This document shows, piece by piece, positions 33,441-40,890 of a stretch of DNA of 64,000 nt (position 1 is its first letter; the number at the start of each line of letters is the position of its first letter). Below the pieces are notes generated by a model, which saw only the letters and a list, made by a program, of their open reading frames with translations, ran no database searches and was not told the DNA's origin. The DNA comes from Catellatospora methionotrophica (GTDB taxonomy: Bacteria; Actinomycetota; Actinomycetes; Mycobacteriales; Micromonosporaceae): assembly GCF_011297335.1 (NCBI RefSeq), contig NZ_JAAOTJ010000002.1, positions 496,001 to 560,000 of the forward strand, in the 5' to 3' direction. The position numbers were made by a program, and so were the translations under genes.

Positions 33441-34355
33441 TCAGTACCGCTCCATCAGCGCCCGGACGTTGAGCACGTACGTCGCGTTCGGGTACCACAC
33501 GGCGTCGCCGTCGAGGATCTCCTTGTCGACGGCGCCCTGCCCGAAGTTGTACGCCGCGATGACCGCGTTGAGCAGGCACCACTCCTTGCTGTCGGCGACG
33601 GCCGGGTCCTGGCGGCAGTCGTCCTCGCGCAGCGTGTAGTCCGGTGTGCACGCCGGGGCGGGCGACACGTCCGGGTCGGGCTCCTCGCAGCCGAACCCGT
33701 ACTTCATCCCGAAGTACCGGATCAGCCACTGCAGGTAGGCCGAGCCCAGCATCGTGTTGCCTTGGAGCGTGTTCACGTCCTCGTCGAGGGTGAACGGCGA
33801 GTCGTCGTTGAGCCACGTCGCCGTGCTCGGCATGACCTGCATGGTGCCGATGCCGCCGTCGCACGCGACGATGGTCGACTGCCAGCCGCTCTCCTGCATC
33901 GCCACCGCCTTGATCACCTTCGCGGGCAGGGTGACCTGCGAGACCGTCCAGAACTTGCGGGCCGCGGCGGCCTCCAGCGCCGCCTCGACGTCGGCCATGG
34001 GCGCGCCCGCACCCTTGTGGATCGGGCACTTGGCGCCCGCGGGCGGCGACGGCTTGGGCGCGGGCGGCGGCGGGCCGGGCAGGTCCACCTTCTTCGGGCT
34101 CGGTTTGGGCTTGGGCTTCGGTTTCGGTGACTTCGACGGCGACGGCTTCACCGACGGCGACGGCGACGCACTCGGCTCGGCGTCGGCGGACTCGCCCGGT
34201 GTGGGCAGGGCCCCGGTCTCGAACACGGCACTCGGGCGCGGCTCGGCCCCGGTCACCGGGTCGTCGCCGCGTTCGAGCATGACCACGGTCGCGGCCAGCA
34301 CCGCGGCGACCACGGTGAACGAGCCGACTACGGCGTGCGTACGCGTGAAGCGCAT
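33441..34355 (-). CDS. Membrane-anchored lytic transglycosylase-like protein
   Basis: A 304-residue cell-wall enzyme candidate. One N-terminal anchor (~residues 8-28, VVGSFTVVAAVLAATVVML) leads into a low-complexity Ser/Pro/Lys linker (~45-105), typical of wall-spanning segments and of O-mannosylation sites. The SLT-like domain (~115-300) has KAVAMQESGWQSTI with the catalytic Glu, CDGGIGTMQVMPSTATWLN and NAVIAAYNFGQGAVD. Several Cys pairs suggest disulfides. ATG 34355 is preceded by GGGGAGG. It is directly convergent with pmt (0-nt gap), so its Ser/Pro-rich linker is a plausible local Pmt substrate. Confidence 0.9.
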   Translation of the reverse strand: MRFTRTHAVVGSFTVVAAVLAATVVMLERGDDPVTGAEPRPSAVFETGALPTPGESADAEPSASPSPSVKPSPSKSPKPKPKPKPSPKKVDLPGPPPPAPKPSPPAGAKCPIHKGAGAPMADVEAALEAAAARKFWTVSQVTLPAKVIKAVAMQESGWQSTIVACDGGIGTMQVMPSTATWLNDDSPFTLDEDVNTLQGNTMLGSAYLQWLIRYFGMKYGFGCEEPDPDVSPAPACTPDYTLREDDCRQDPAVADSKEWCLLNAVIAAYNFGQGAVDKEILDGDAVWYPNATYVLNVRALMERY

Positions 34356-34474
34356 TGGTCGTCCTCCCCAGGGATCCCAAGGCGGCCGAGCGTAGTGCAC
34401 CCGGCGGCGCGCCGGGTGCCCCGCCTGCGCCCATGCGCCCGCCACGCTCGCCGGGGGAGGACTACTCTCAGCGT

Positions 34475-35095
34475 GTGGCCAGGTATTTCGACGTGCATCC
34501 GGACAACCCGCAGGCTCGCTCCATCCGGCAGGTCGTCGACATCGTGCGGGAGGGCGGGCTGATCGCCTACCCGACCGACTCGTGCTTCGCCTTCGGCTGC
34601 AAGCTCGGCGACAAGAACGGGCTGGACCGCATCCGTGACATCCGCAAACTCGACGACCGGCACCACTTCACCCTGGTCTGCCGCGACTTCGCCCAGCTCG
34701 GGCAGTTCGTCAAGATTGACAACGCGGTGTTCCGCCTGATCAAGGCGTCGACCCCGGGCAGCTACACCTTCATCCTCCCGGCGCTGCGCGAGGTGCCGCG
34801 CCGGATGCTGCACCCCAAGAAACACACCGTGGGCGTACGCATCCCCGACCACCCGGTCGCCCAGGCGCTGCTGGCGGAACTCGGCGAACCACTGGTCTCC
34901 AGCACCCTGCTGCTGCCCGGCGACACCGAGCCGATGACCCAGGGCTGGGAGATCAAAGAACGCCTGGACCACCTCATCGACGCGGTCATCGACTCCGGCG
35001 ACTGCGGCACCGAACCCACGACCGTCGTCGACCTGTCCGAAGGCGAACCCGAGATCCTCCGCATCGGTGCCGGCGACCCCACCCGCTTCGAGTGA
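34475..35095 (+). CDS. YciO/YrdC/Sua5 family protein
   Basis: A 206-residue YrdC-fold protein of the YciO subgroup. YrdC/Sua5 proteins make threonylcarbamoyl-AMP for the tRNA t6A modification. Signatures are GGLIAYPTDSCFAFGC, IRDIRKLDDRHHFTLVC (the usual KxR nucleotide site), PGSYTFILPAL and VGVRIPDHPV. The SxN motif of true Sua5 is replaced by SSTLLLPGD, the YciO pattern, so t6A function is uncertain. It is leaderless: TACTCT (34463-34468), 6 nt, GTG 34475. It is divergent from the lytic transglycosylase gene and followed by a convergent terminator hairpin. Confidence 0.9.
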   Translation: MARYFDVHPDNPQARSIRQVVDIVREGGLIAYPTDSCFAFGCKLGDKNGLDRIRDIRKLDDRHHFTLVCRDFAQLGQFVKIDNAVFRLIKASTPGSYTFILPALREVPRRMLHPKKHTVGVRIPDHPVAQALLAELGEPLVSSTLLLPGDTEPMTQGWEIKERLDHLIDAVIDSGDCGTEPTTVVDLSEGEPEILRIGAGDPTRFE

Positions 35096-35171
35096 CGGAC
35101 GGGCCGGTCACCACGGCTCGGCGAACCAGTGCCGGGCGTACGGGTTGTCGTTGTACGGGTGCGGCGGGACC

Positions 35172-35201
35172 AAGGTGCGCGTGAGTTCCCACGCGCACCT
35201 T
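35172..35201. terminator. Bidirectional terminator hairpin
   Basis: AAGGTGCGCGTG (35172-35183) and CACGCGCACCTT (35190-35201) pair perfectly around a 6-nt loop between the convergent stops at 35095 and 35215. Confidence 0.8.
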
Positions 35202-35214
35202 CATCGTGGCTGGT

Positions 35215-36003
35215 TCAGGCAGTCGTCGCCTTCTTACGGGCCGTACGGATCCAGCCGTACGCGGTGTGCCGCGGCACGTCGTAGTGGTCGGCGATGACGC
35301 TCGCGCTGTCCCCGGCCTGGCGCAGCACCTGCTCGAAGTCGTCCGGCAGCTTGCGGTAGCTGCGGCTGCCGCCGCTCGGGTGCCCGCTGTCCGGAGTGGA
35401 CGAGGCGGACTTCTTCGCCGTCGCCTTCGCGGGTGAGGCCTTCTTCTCCCGTGTCACGGCCGCCGCGCCGCGCGCGGATCCCTTGGCCCGCGCCGGTTTC
35501 GCCGTGCTCGCCTTGGCCGAGGCCGTCTTGGCCGCACCGGGCTTGGCGGCGGCAGTGTCGGCCTTGACCGCGCTCGGCCTGCCCGCGCGGGATCGGCGAG
35601 CGGCTGCCGGTTCGGCGGCCGTGGGCGGCACCGGCTCGGCTGCGGCCGCCGGGGCGGCGGTCTTCGCCGGGGCGCGCTTGCGGGCGGGCGGCTTCGGCGC
35701 GGCCGTGTCGGCGGCCGGGGCCTGGATCTCCAGTTCACCGGGCACCGCGGGTGCAGCCGGGGCGGTGTGGGACGGCTTGGCCGGTGCGGGGGCCGCAACG
35801 GCGCCCGAGGTCGCCGCCAATACGGCGGCGACGAGCTGGTTCAGGTCGAGCACGGGCAGGGCGCCGGGCATCAGGGTGCCGCCGGAGCCGGGCGCCAGGC
35901 GCAGCTCGCGTACCGTCGTCGCCGCCCCGTCGAGGTCGAGCCGGATCGTCGTGACGGCCTGCGTGGGGTCGTCAGGCGTGATGGTGACGGTGTATGAGGA
36001 CAT
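35215..36003 (-). CDS. Basic Ala/Pro/Lys-rich protein with C-terminal HTH-like segment
   Basis: A 262-residue protein in three parts. The N-terminal ~65 residues form a small beta/alpha domain (SYTVTITPDDPTQAVTTIRL and a helix ending LVAAVLA). Residues ~65-210 are low-complexity Ala/Pro/Lys like histone H1 tails (PARKRAPAKTAAPAAAAEP, SPAKATAKKSASSTP). Residues ~215-260 look like a helix-turn-helix (LPDDFEQVLRQAGDSASVIA, then DHYDVPRHTAYGWIRTARKK). A chromatin-like or nucleoid-associated DNA-binding role is inferred. ATG 36003 is preceded by GGAAGG. Confidence 0.82.
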   Translation of the reverse strand: MSSYTVTITPDDPTQAVTTIRLDLDGAATTVRELRLAPGSGGTLMPGALPVLDLNQLVAAVLAATSGAVAAPAPAKPSHTAPAAPAVPGELEIQAPAADTAAPKPPARKRAPAKTAAPAAAAEPVPPTAAEPAAARRSRAGRPSAVKADTAAAKPGAAKTASAKASTAKPARAKGSARGAAAVTREKKASPAKATAKKSASSTPDSGHPSGGSRSYRKLPDDFEQVLRQAGDSASVIADHYDVPRHTAYGWIRTARKKATTA

Positions 36004-36173
36004 GCGTAGCGGCCTTCCGTGCCTGAAGCCACCGGCGTGCGTCCCCGTCGCGCGCGTCGGCTCTGGCCGTGAGAATTGTTCGCGCCAAGGTACTGCACGA
36101 ATAGCGGACGACCAAATCACTTGGGATTTCGCGGTTTATCGACGACGTCTATCTCTCCGTTCGGCGACATTGA

Positions 36174-36213
36174 AACCGGCCCTGCGCCACGAGTGCGCGG
36201 CGCAGGACCGGTT
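36174..36213. repeat. Orphan hairpin in a divergent gap
   Basis: 15-bp arms with one mismatch (36174-36188, 36199-36213; AACCGG and CTGCGCC blocks) in the 330-bp gap 36004-36333. Both flanking genes read away from it, so it terminates neither. It may be a relic of a lost gene or a regulatory structure. The remainder of the gap is unusually AT-rich around 36085-36150. Confidence 0.5.
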
Positions 36214-36272
36214 GCTGTCGACCTTTACGCCGGGGCGGGCTATCGGCGGGCCGCCGGATGAGACTTACTAAT

Positions 36273-36287
36273 GGTTAGTGACTAACC
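36273..36287. promoter_or_regulatory. 15-bp palindrome GGTTAGT-G-ACTAACC upstream of hemerythrin gene
   Basis: A perfect palindrome around one central base, 47 bp upstream of GTG 36334, preceded by TTACTAAT, which extends the dyad loosely. This is the size and form of a TetR or MarR operator. No regulator gene of those types is adjacent. Confidence 0.65.
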
Positions 36288-36333
36288 GGCGGTTTGCGGT
36301 TCAGGGCCGCCGCCGCCAGGCTGGGGGAGCACC

Positions 36334-36882
36334 GTGATCAGTGCGGTGTTCCCCGGCGAACGAGATATGGCGATGACGAGACCACGAGTGGACGACAACC
36401 CTCTGCTGGCCGAACTGCGATGGGTGCACGACATGCTGCGCCGCGACCTGGCGGCGGTGCGCAGGCTGGCCGACGAGGCCGCCGGCGGCGCGCCCGCCCG
36501 CGACCTCCAGCAGGGCCTGCGCAAGCTGCAGAGCAACGGCCCGCTGTTCCAACTGAAGATCAACTGCCTGAGCTACTGCCAGTTCGTACACCATCACCAC
36601 CAGGCCGAGGACGCCATGATGTTCCCGGCGGTACGCCGTGCGGCACCACACCTGCGAGCGACCGTCGACCGGCTGGAGGCCGACCACCGCGTCGTGTCGG
36701 ACCTGCTCGACCAGGTCGAAGGCGCAGCTCGGGCATTGGGCGGCGACGACGCGGAGATACGCGCGAAGCTGGTGGTGGCCCTGCGCACGCTCTCCGACAA
36801 GCTCCTCGAACACCTGGAGTTCGAGGAGGGAGAGCTCGGGCCGGTGCTGAAGACCTGGAAGAGGTGGCCGTTCCATGGCTGA
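36334..36882 (+). CDS. Hemerythrin HHE-domain protein
   Basis: A 182-residue four-helix protein with a diiron-type hemerythrin domain. Metal ligands are expected from WVHDMLRRDL (helix 1), FVHHHHQAEDAMMFPAVRR (helix 2), LEADHRVVSDLLDQVE (helix 3) and LLEHLEFEEGELGPVL (helix 4), which give the HHE pattern. Roles in the family include O2 or NO binding and redox sensing. GTG 36334 is chosen because GGGGGAG ends a few nt before it; ATG 36367 or 36373 are alternatives. A 15-bp palindrome lies just upstream. It may be expressed with the hydrolase 144 nt downstream. Confidence 0.88.
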   Translation: MISAVFPGERDMAMTRPRVDDNPLLAELRWVHDMLRRDLAAVRRLADEAAGGAPARDLQQGLRKLQSNGPLFQLKINCLSYCQFVHHHHQAEDAMMFPAVRRAAPHLRATVDRLEADHRVVSDLLDQVEGAARALGGDDAEIRAKLVVALRTLSDKLLEHLEFEEGELGPVLKTWKRWPFHG

Positions 36883-37026
36883 CGAGCCGCGGTTCGGTCT
36901 GGCCCGCGATGGCCGAACGCGGCAGCTCCCGCGGTCGCGCAATTGTTTCCGCGAAGCCGATGAGTTCTGCCCGCCCCGATCGTCAGAGCAGGTGTAGACA
37001 CACTCGCAGGATCCGAGGAGACCACC

Positions 37027-37845
37027 ATGAGCGCGACCGCATCGACCGGCACTGGCGCATACGCCGAGGTAAACGGCATCAACCTGTACTACGAGACGCA
37101 CGGCTCGGGCCGTCCGATGATCCTGCTGCACGGCGGGCTCGGCTCGGGCGAGATGTTCGGGGCGATCCTGCCGATGCTCGCCGACCACCACCAGGTGATC
37201 GCCGTCGACCTGCAGGGACACGGCCGCACCGCCGACATCGACCGGCCGCTCGAAGTGCCGCTGATGGCCGACGACATCGGCGCGCTCATCGCGCACCTCG
37301 GGCTCGACCGCCCGGACGTGGTCGGCTTCTCCCTCGGCGGCGGCGTCGCCCTGCTGACCGGGATCCGGCACCCGGAGAAGGTCGGCCGCGTGGTCTCGGC
37401 CTCGGCCAACATCCGCCGCAGCGCCGTCTACCCCGAGATGCTCGGCCAGCAGGGCCAGGTGAACGCGGCCGCAGCCGAGTTCCTGAAGGACACCCCGATG
37501 TACGAGCTGTATCACCGCGTCGCACCGCGCCCGGAGGACTTCCCCCGGCTGCTCGACAAGATCGGTGCAGCTATGCAGCAGGACTTCGACTACACCGACG
37601 AGGTGCGCGGCATGCAGGTGCCGACCCTGATCGTCGCGGCCGACGCCGACATGGCCCCGCCGAGCCACTTCGTGGAGATCTTCAACCTGCTCGACGGCGG
37701 TCTGCGCGACGGCGGCTGGATGGGTGAGGGCCGGCCCAAGGGCGGCCATGCGCTGGCGATCCTGCCCGGCCTGACCCACTACAACCTGGTCGACTCGCCG
37801 CTGTTCGCCGCGACCGCCCTGGCGTTCCTCGACCAGCAGGACTGA
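37027..37845 (+). CDS. Alpha/beta hydrolase
   Basis: A 272-residue single-domain alpha/beta hydrolase. The oxyanion region is MILLHGGLGSGEMFG, the nucleophile elbow VVGFSLGGGVALL (Ser near residue 103), the acid probably in VAADADMAPPSH, and the His in LPGLTHYNL. VDLQGHGRT after strand 4 is typical of the haloperoxidase/epoxide hydrolase-like group. A cap-like helical insertion lies at ~140-190. ATG 37027 is preceded by GAGGAG. The exact substrate cannot be assigned. A hairpin closes the unit at 37867-37901. Confidence 0.92.
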   Translation: MSATASTGTGAYAEVNGINLYYETHGSGRPMILLHGGLGSGEMFGAILPMLADHHQVIAVDLQGHGRTADIDRPLEVPLMADDIGALIAHLGLDRPDVVGFSLGGGVALLTGIRHPEKVGRVVSASANIRRSAVYPEMLGQQGQVNAAAAEFLKDTPMYELYHRVAPRPEDFPRLLDKIGAAMQQDFDYTDEVRGMQVPTLIVAADADMAPPSHFVEIFNLLDGGLRDGGWMGEGRPKGGHALAILPGLTHYNLVDSPLFAATALAFLDQQD

Positions 37846-37866
37846 GCCCGCGGATCCGGCCCGTGA

Positions 37867-37901
37867 CGGCGGCACCGTGGCAGTGAGCCACGGTGCCGCC
37901 G
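37867..37901. terminator. Bidirectional terminator hairpin
   Basis: 15-bp perfect arms (core GGCGGCACCGTGGC and complement) around a 5-nt loop, between the convergent stops at 37845 and 37909. Confidence 0.8.
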
Positions 37902-37908
37902 CAGGTGG

Positions 37909-38454
37909 TCAGTCGTTGGTGCCCGAGGTCCGGAACCGGGTCGCGGTTCTCGCCGTCGCCCGCGGGCACAGCCGTTGCCACTCGGCCCACAACGCGTCCC
38001 GGCGCGAGTCATGCATGTACGCGGTCGGCCGGGTGCGGTAGCTGCGGCCGTCGCGAAGCCTCAGCAGCAGCACGTTGTCGCTGTTACGGATGTCGGCCTG
38101 GCCGTAGGAGTCCGGATCGTAGGCAGGGTAGAGGCAGTCCAGGTGCAGGCTCCCGACATCCTGCGGATCGACCTGATCCACGCGGCCGCTGACGGTGCGG
38201 ACGGCGAGCACAGGGGTCGCGCTGTCGAGCAGCTTGATCTCGACGACCCGAGGGCGGTCCCAGAACCAGTAGACGATGCCGATGACCGCGGCGAGCCCAG
38301 CGGCACCCACCAGCAGGTAGCCGTAGAAGCTGGAGTCCGACCGGAGCAGGCCGAGGTAGGCGGCCGACGGGGTCACGGCGGCCCACACGAACCACCGTGC
38401 CCAGTTCCGGCCCCGCTTGCCCGCCTGCCACAGCGTGCCCTCATTGATCGTCAC
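37909..38454 (-). CDS. Hypothetical two-helix membrane protein
   Basis: A 181-residue protein with two hydrophobic segments (~residues 20-37 and 44-64) followed by a soluble beta-rich part (VVEIKLLDSATPVLAVRT, NVLLLRLRDGRSYRTR) and a basic C-terminal tail. The layout, TM pair then PH-like domain, is reminiscent of the gene at 30534-31130, but no sequence motif is shared that I can see. GTG 38454 lacks a clear Shine-Dalgarno. It is divergent from the DUF2332 gene across 96 bp. Confidence 0.7.
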   Translation of the reverse strand: MTINEGTLWQAGKRGRNWARWFVWAAVTPSAAYLGLLRSDSSFYGYLLVGAAGLAAVIGIVYWFWDRPRVVEIKLLDSATPVLAVRTVSGRVDQVDPQDVGSLHLDCLYPAYDPDSYGQADIRNSDNVLLLRLRDGRSYRTRPTAYMHDSRRDALWAEWQRLCPRATARTATRFRTSGTND

Positions 38455-38550
38455 ACGTCTATGATGAGGCAGGTCGTCAAGCGGCCGCAGGCGCGTTCCA
38501 CGGAGACCGTCGGGTCAGCGGGCCGTCGTTCACCGTGGGACCATCGGCCG

Positions 38551-39495
38551 GTGATCGACGCTTCGCGGTATACGGACTTCGCCCTGCGGGAGGCGCGGGG
38601 CGTGTCGCCGACCTACGAGCGGCTGGCATTCGCGATCGCGGCCGACGAGCAGGTCCTCGGACTGCTGGCCACCGTCCCGGAGTCGAAGCGGCAGCCGAAC
38701 CTGCTGCTCGGCGTCGTACGCCTGCTCGGCGGCCCGGTGGACGACCCGGCTGCCTTCCACGACTTCACCGTGGCGCACTGGCCGGCGATCGAGGCCGAGC
38801 TGCGAACGCGGGCCACCCAGACCAACGAGGCGGGCCGGTGCGCGGTGCTGCTGCCGGTGCTGGCCGCGTTGCCGCAGCCGCTGGCGCTGCTGGAGGTCGG
38901 CGCGGCGGCCGGGCTCGGCCTCTACCCCGACCGCTACACCTACCGGTATGGCGACCACGAGATCGGATCCGGTGGCCCGGTGCTCGACTGCGCCCTCACC
39001 GGAACAGCACCGCCGACGCGGCTGCCCGAGGTGGTGTGGCGGGCGGGCCTGGATCTGAACCCGCTCCAGGTCACCGACCCCGCCGACGTCGCCTGGCTGG
39101 AGGCGCTGATCTGGCCCGAACACCGGCACCGCCGGGAGCGACTGCGTGCCGCGGCGGCCGTCGCGGCGGCGGACCCGCCGACGCTGATCCGCGGTGACCT
39201 GGTGGACGACCTGCCCGGCCTGGCCGCGCAGGCGCCCGCCGACGCGACGCTCGTCGTGTTCCACACCTCCGTGCTGTACCAGGTGCCGCCCGAGCGCAGG
39301 ACGGCGTTCACGGGCCTGGTCCGGGAACTGCCCGGCCACTGGATCTCGGTGGAGGACCCGGACGTCATGGCCTACCAGGGCCTTCCGTCCGCCCCGGACG
39401 GCGCGCTGCACAACGTGCTCGCCCTGGACGGGACCCCGCTGGCCTGGGCGCGTGGCCACGGGCAGGCGATGACGTGGTTCGCGCCCACCGGATGA
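38551..39495 (+). CDS. DUF2332 family protein
   Basis: A 314-residue protein of the actinobacterial DUF2332 family. Recognisable segments are YERLAFAIAADEQVLGLL, the family signature QTNEAGRCAVLLPVLA, ALLEVGAAAGLGLYPDRYTY, GLDLNPLQVTDPADVAWLEALIWPEH and VVFHTSVLYQVP. The GAAAGL glycine-rich loop and the layout resemble a SAM-methyltransferase-like Rossmann fold, but no activity is known to me. The GTG 38551 start gives full-length agreement with the family. Confidence 0.9.
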   Translation: MIDASRYTDFALREARGVSPTYERLAFAIAADEQVLGLLATVPESKRQPNLLLGVVRLLGGPVDDPAAFHDFTVAHWPAIEAELRTRATQTNEAGRCAVLLPVLAALPQPLALLEVGAAAGLGLYPDRYTYRYGDHEIGSGGPVLDCALTGTAPPTRLPEVVWRAGLDLNPLQVTDPADVAWLEALIWPEHRHRRERLRAAAAVAAADPPTLIRGDLVDDLPGLAAQAPADATLVVFHTSVLYQVPPERRTAFTGLVRELPGHWISVEDPDVMAYQGLPSAPDGALHNVLALDGTPLAWARGHGQAMTWFAPTG

Positions 39496-39565
39496 CGGAG
39501 TGGTCCGTCACACTGCCCGGCACACACCCGCCACGGCAGGTCGCCGTGCGCCTACCGTTGACCAC

Positions 39566-40126
39566 ATGACCGCACCCACCCCCATGAAGATCTGTGTCTT
39601 CCTGTCGGCCAGCGACCTCGACGAGCGCTACACCGCGCCGACCCGCGAGTTCGCCGAGCTCGTCGGCAGGGCCGGGCACACGCTGGTGTGGGGCGGTTCC
39701 GACGCCGGGCTGATGAAGGTCGTCGCCGACGGCGTACGGGCGGGCGGCGGGCGGCTGTCCGGGTTCTCGGTCGACTTCCTGCGGCAGTTCGCCAGGGCGG
39801 ACGTGGACGAGATGACGGTCGCCAAGGATCTCGCCGAGCGCAAGGCGATGCTGCTCGCCGCCGCCGACGCGGTGGTCGTGCTGGCCGGTGGCCTGGGCAC
39901 GCTGGACGAGGCGACCGAGGCCCTGGAGTTGCGCAAGCACGGGCTGTTCGACAAGCCGGTGGTGCTGCTGAACACGGCGGGTTTCTACGACGGCCTGATC
40001 CTGCAGCTGCGCCGCATGGACGAGGAGGGCTTCCTGCCGGTGCCGCTGGCCGACCTGGTCTTCATCGCCGACACCGGCGCCGAGGCACTGGCGTACCTGG
40101 AGAAGACGACCCGGCTCGCGGGCTGA
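39566..40126 (+). CDS. LOG-family (TIGR00730) phosphoribohydrolase-like protein
   Basis: A 186-residue Rossmann protein of the LOG family, which hydrolyses cytokinin riboside or other nucleoside 5'-monophosphates to free base and ribose 5-phosphate. Signatures are KICVFLSAS at the start, LVWGGSDAGLMKVVADGV, ERKAMLLAAADAVVVLAGG and GLGTLDEATEAL. The usual PGGxGTxxE is AGGLGTLDE here, keeping the catalytic Glu. It is leaderless: TACCGT (39553-39558), 7 nt, ATG 39566. It is convergent with the hypothetical gene downstream of ssuD (12-nt gap). Confidence 0.9.
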   Translation: MTAPTPMKICVFLSASDLDERYTAPTREFAELVGRAGHTLVWGGSDAGLMKVVADGVRAGGGRLSGFSVDFLRQFARADVDEMTVAKDLAERKAMLLAAADAVVVLAGGLGTLDEATEALELRKHGLFDKPVVLLNTAGFYDGLILQLRRMDEEGFLPVPLADLVFIADTGAEALAYLEKTTRLAG

Positions 40127-40138
40127 GCACCGGCCCGG

Positions 40139-40879
40139 TCAGACGCCGACGCGCTCGCCGATCGCGGCCAGCCATCGCGCGGCCTGGTGCGGGTCGGGGC
40201 TGGTCAGCCCGTACAGGTCGGTTACCGCGCGGGCGGCCGCGACCCAGTCGCCGTCCCGCAGCGCGGTGCAGGCCCGCGCGGCCGCGTAGTCCCACCAGGC
40301 CTGCCGGTCGGTGGGCGGCTGTGGCCAGCCGGTCTCGAACCGGGTCAGCCGCCGGTACGCCGCGTCGCACGCGTCACGCAGCCACGTCCGTTCGGCCGCC
40401 GACACCGCCGTCCCGGCGGCTGCGATGGCCAGTGGCCGCCGCCACGAGGTCGGCAGCAGCACCTCGTCGACGCCGCGCAGTGCCCCGGCCACGACGGCGT
40501 GCAGGGTGGCGTCGTCCGCGCCGTCCAGGTGCCGGACGGACCAGCCGAGGCGGGCGAAGACCTCGGCGTCGGGCAACGGCACCCACGAGTCGAGTTCGCT
40601 GAACGCGTGGGCGAGGTCGGCGTGCGCCCCGGCCGCGCCCAGCGCGACGGCCTGGCGTACGCCGATGGTGTGCCCGCGGGTGAGCAGCCCGGCGGCAGGG
40701 GTGAGCTGGACCCGCTGGTGCGGGGCCGACCGGGGATGGAATCCCTGGTCTGGGCCCCAGCACCAGCGGTCGGGCCGTACGCCGTGGGGGATCAGCCCAG
40801 CGAACGGGCCCGTCGACGACACCGGTGGACAGCGATGGGCTCCGGTCTCACTGTTCAGCCAGTCCGTCGATCCGGTCAT
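40139..40879 (-). CDS. Hypothetical protein in ssuD operon
   Basis: A 246-residue soluble protein I do not recognise. It is largely helical, with a motif-poor middle (HAFSELDSWVPLPDAEVFAR, GALRGVDEVLLPTSWRRPL) and a C-terminal half resembling helical repeats (AWWDYAAARACTALRDGDWV, AARAVTDLYGLTSPDPHQAA). No signal peptide or membrane segment. ATG 40879 begins 11 nt after the ssuD stop, so it is co-transcribed and probably co-regulated by sulfur supply. A role in sulfonate use is inference from position only. Confidence 0.72.
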   Translation of the reverse strand: MTGSTDWLNSETGAHRCPPVSSTGPFAGLIPHGVRPDRWCWGPDQGFHPRSAPHQRVQLTPAAGLLTRGHTIGVRQAVALGAAGAHADLAHAFSELDSWVPLPDAEVFARLGWSVRHLDGADDATLHAVVAGALRGVDEVLLPTSWRRPLAIAAAGTAVSAAERTWLRDACDAAYRRLTRFETGWPQPPTDRQAWWDYAAARACTALRDGDWVAAARAVTDLYGLTSPDPHQAARWLAAIGERVGV

Positions 40880-40890
40880 GGGGTCACCGC

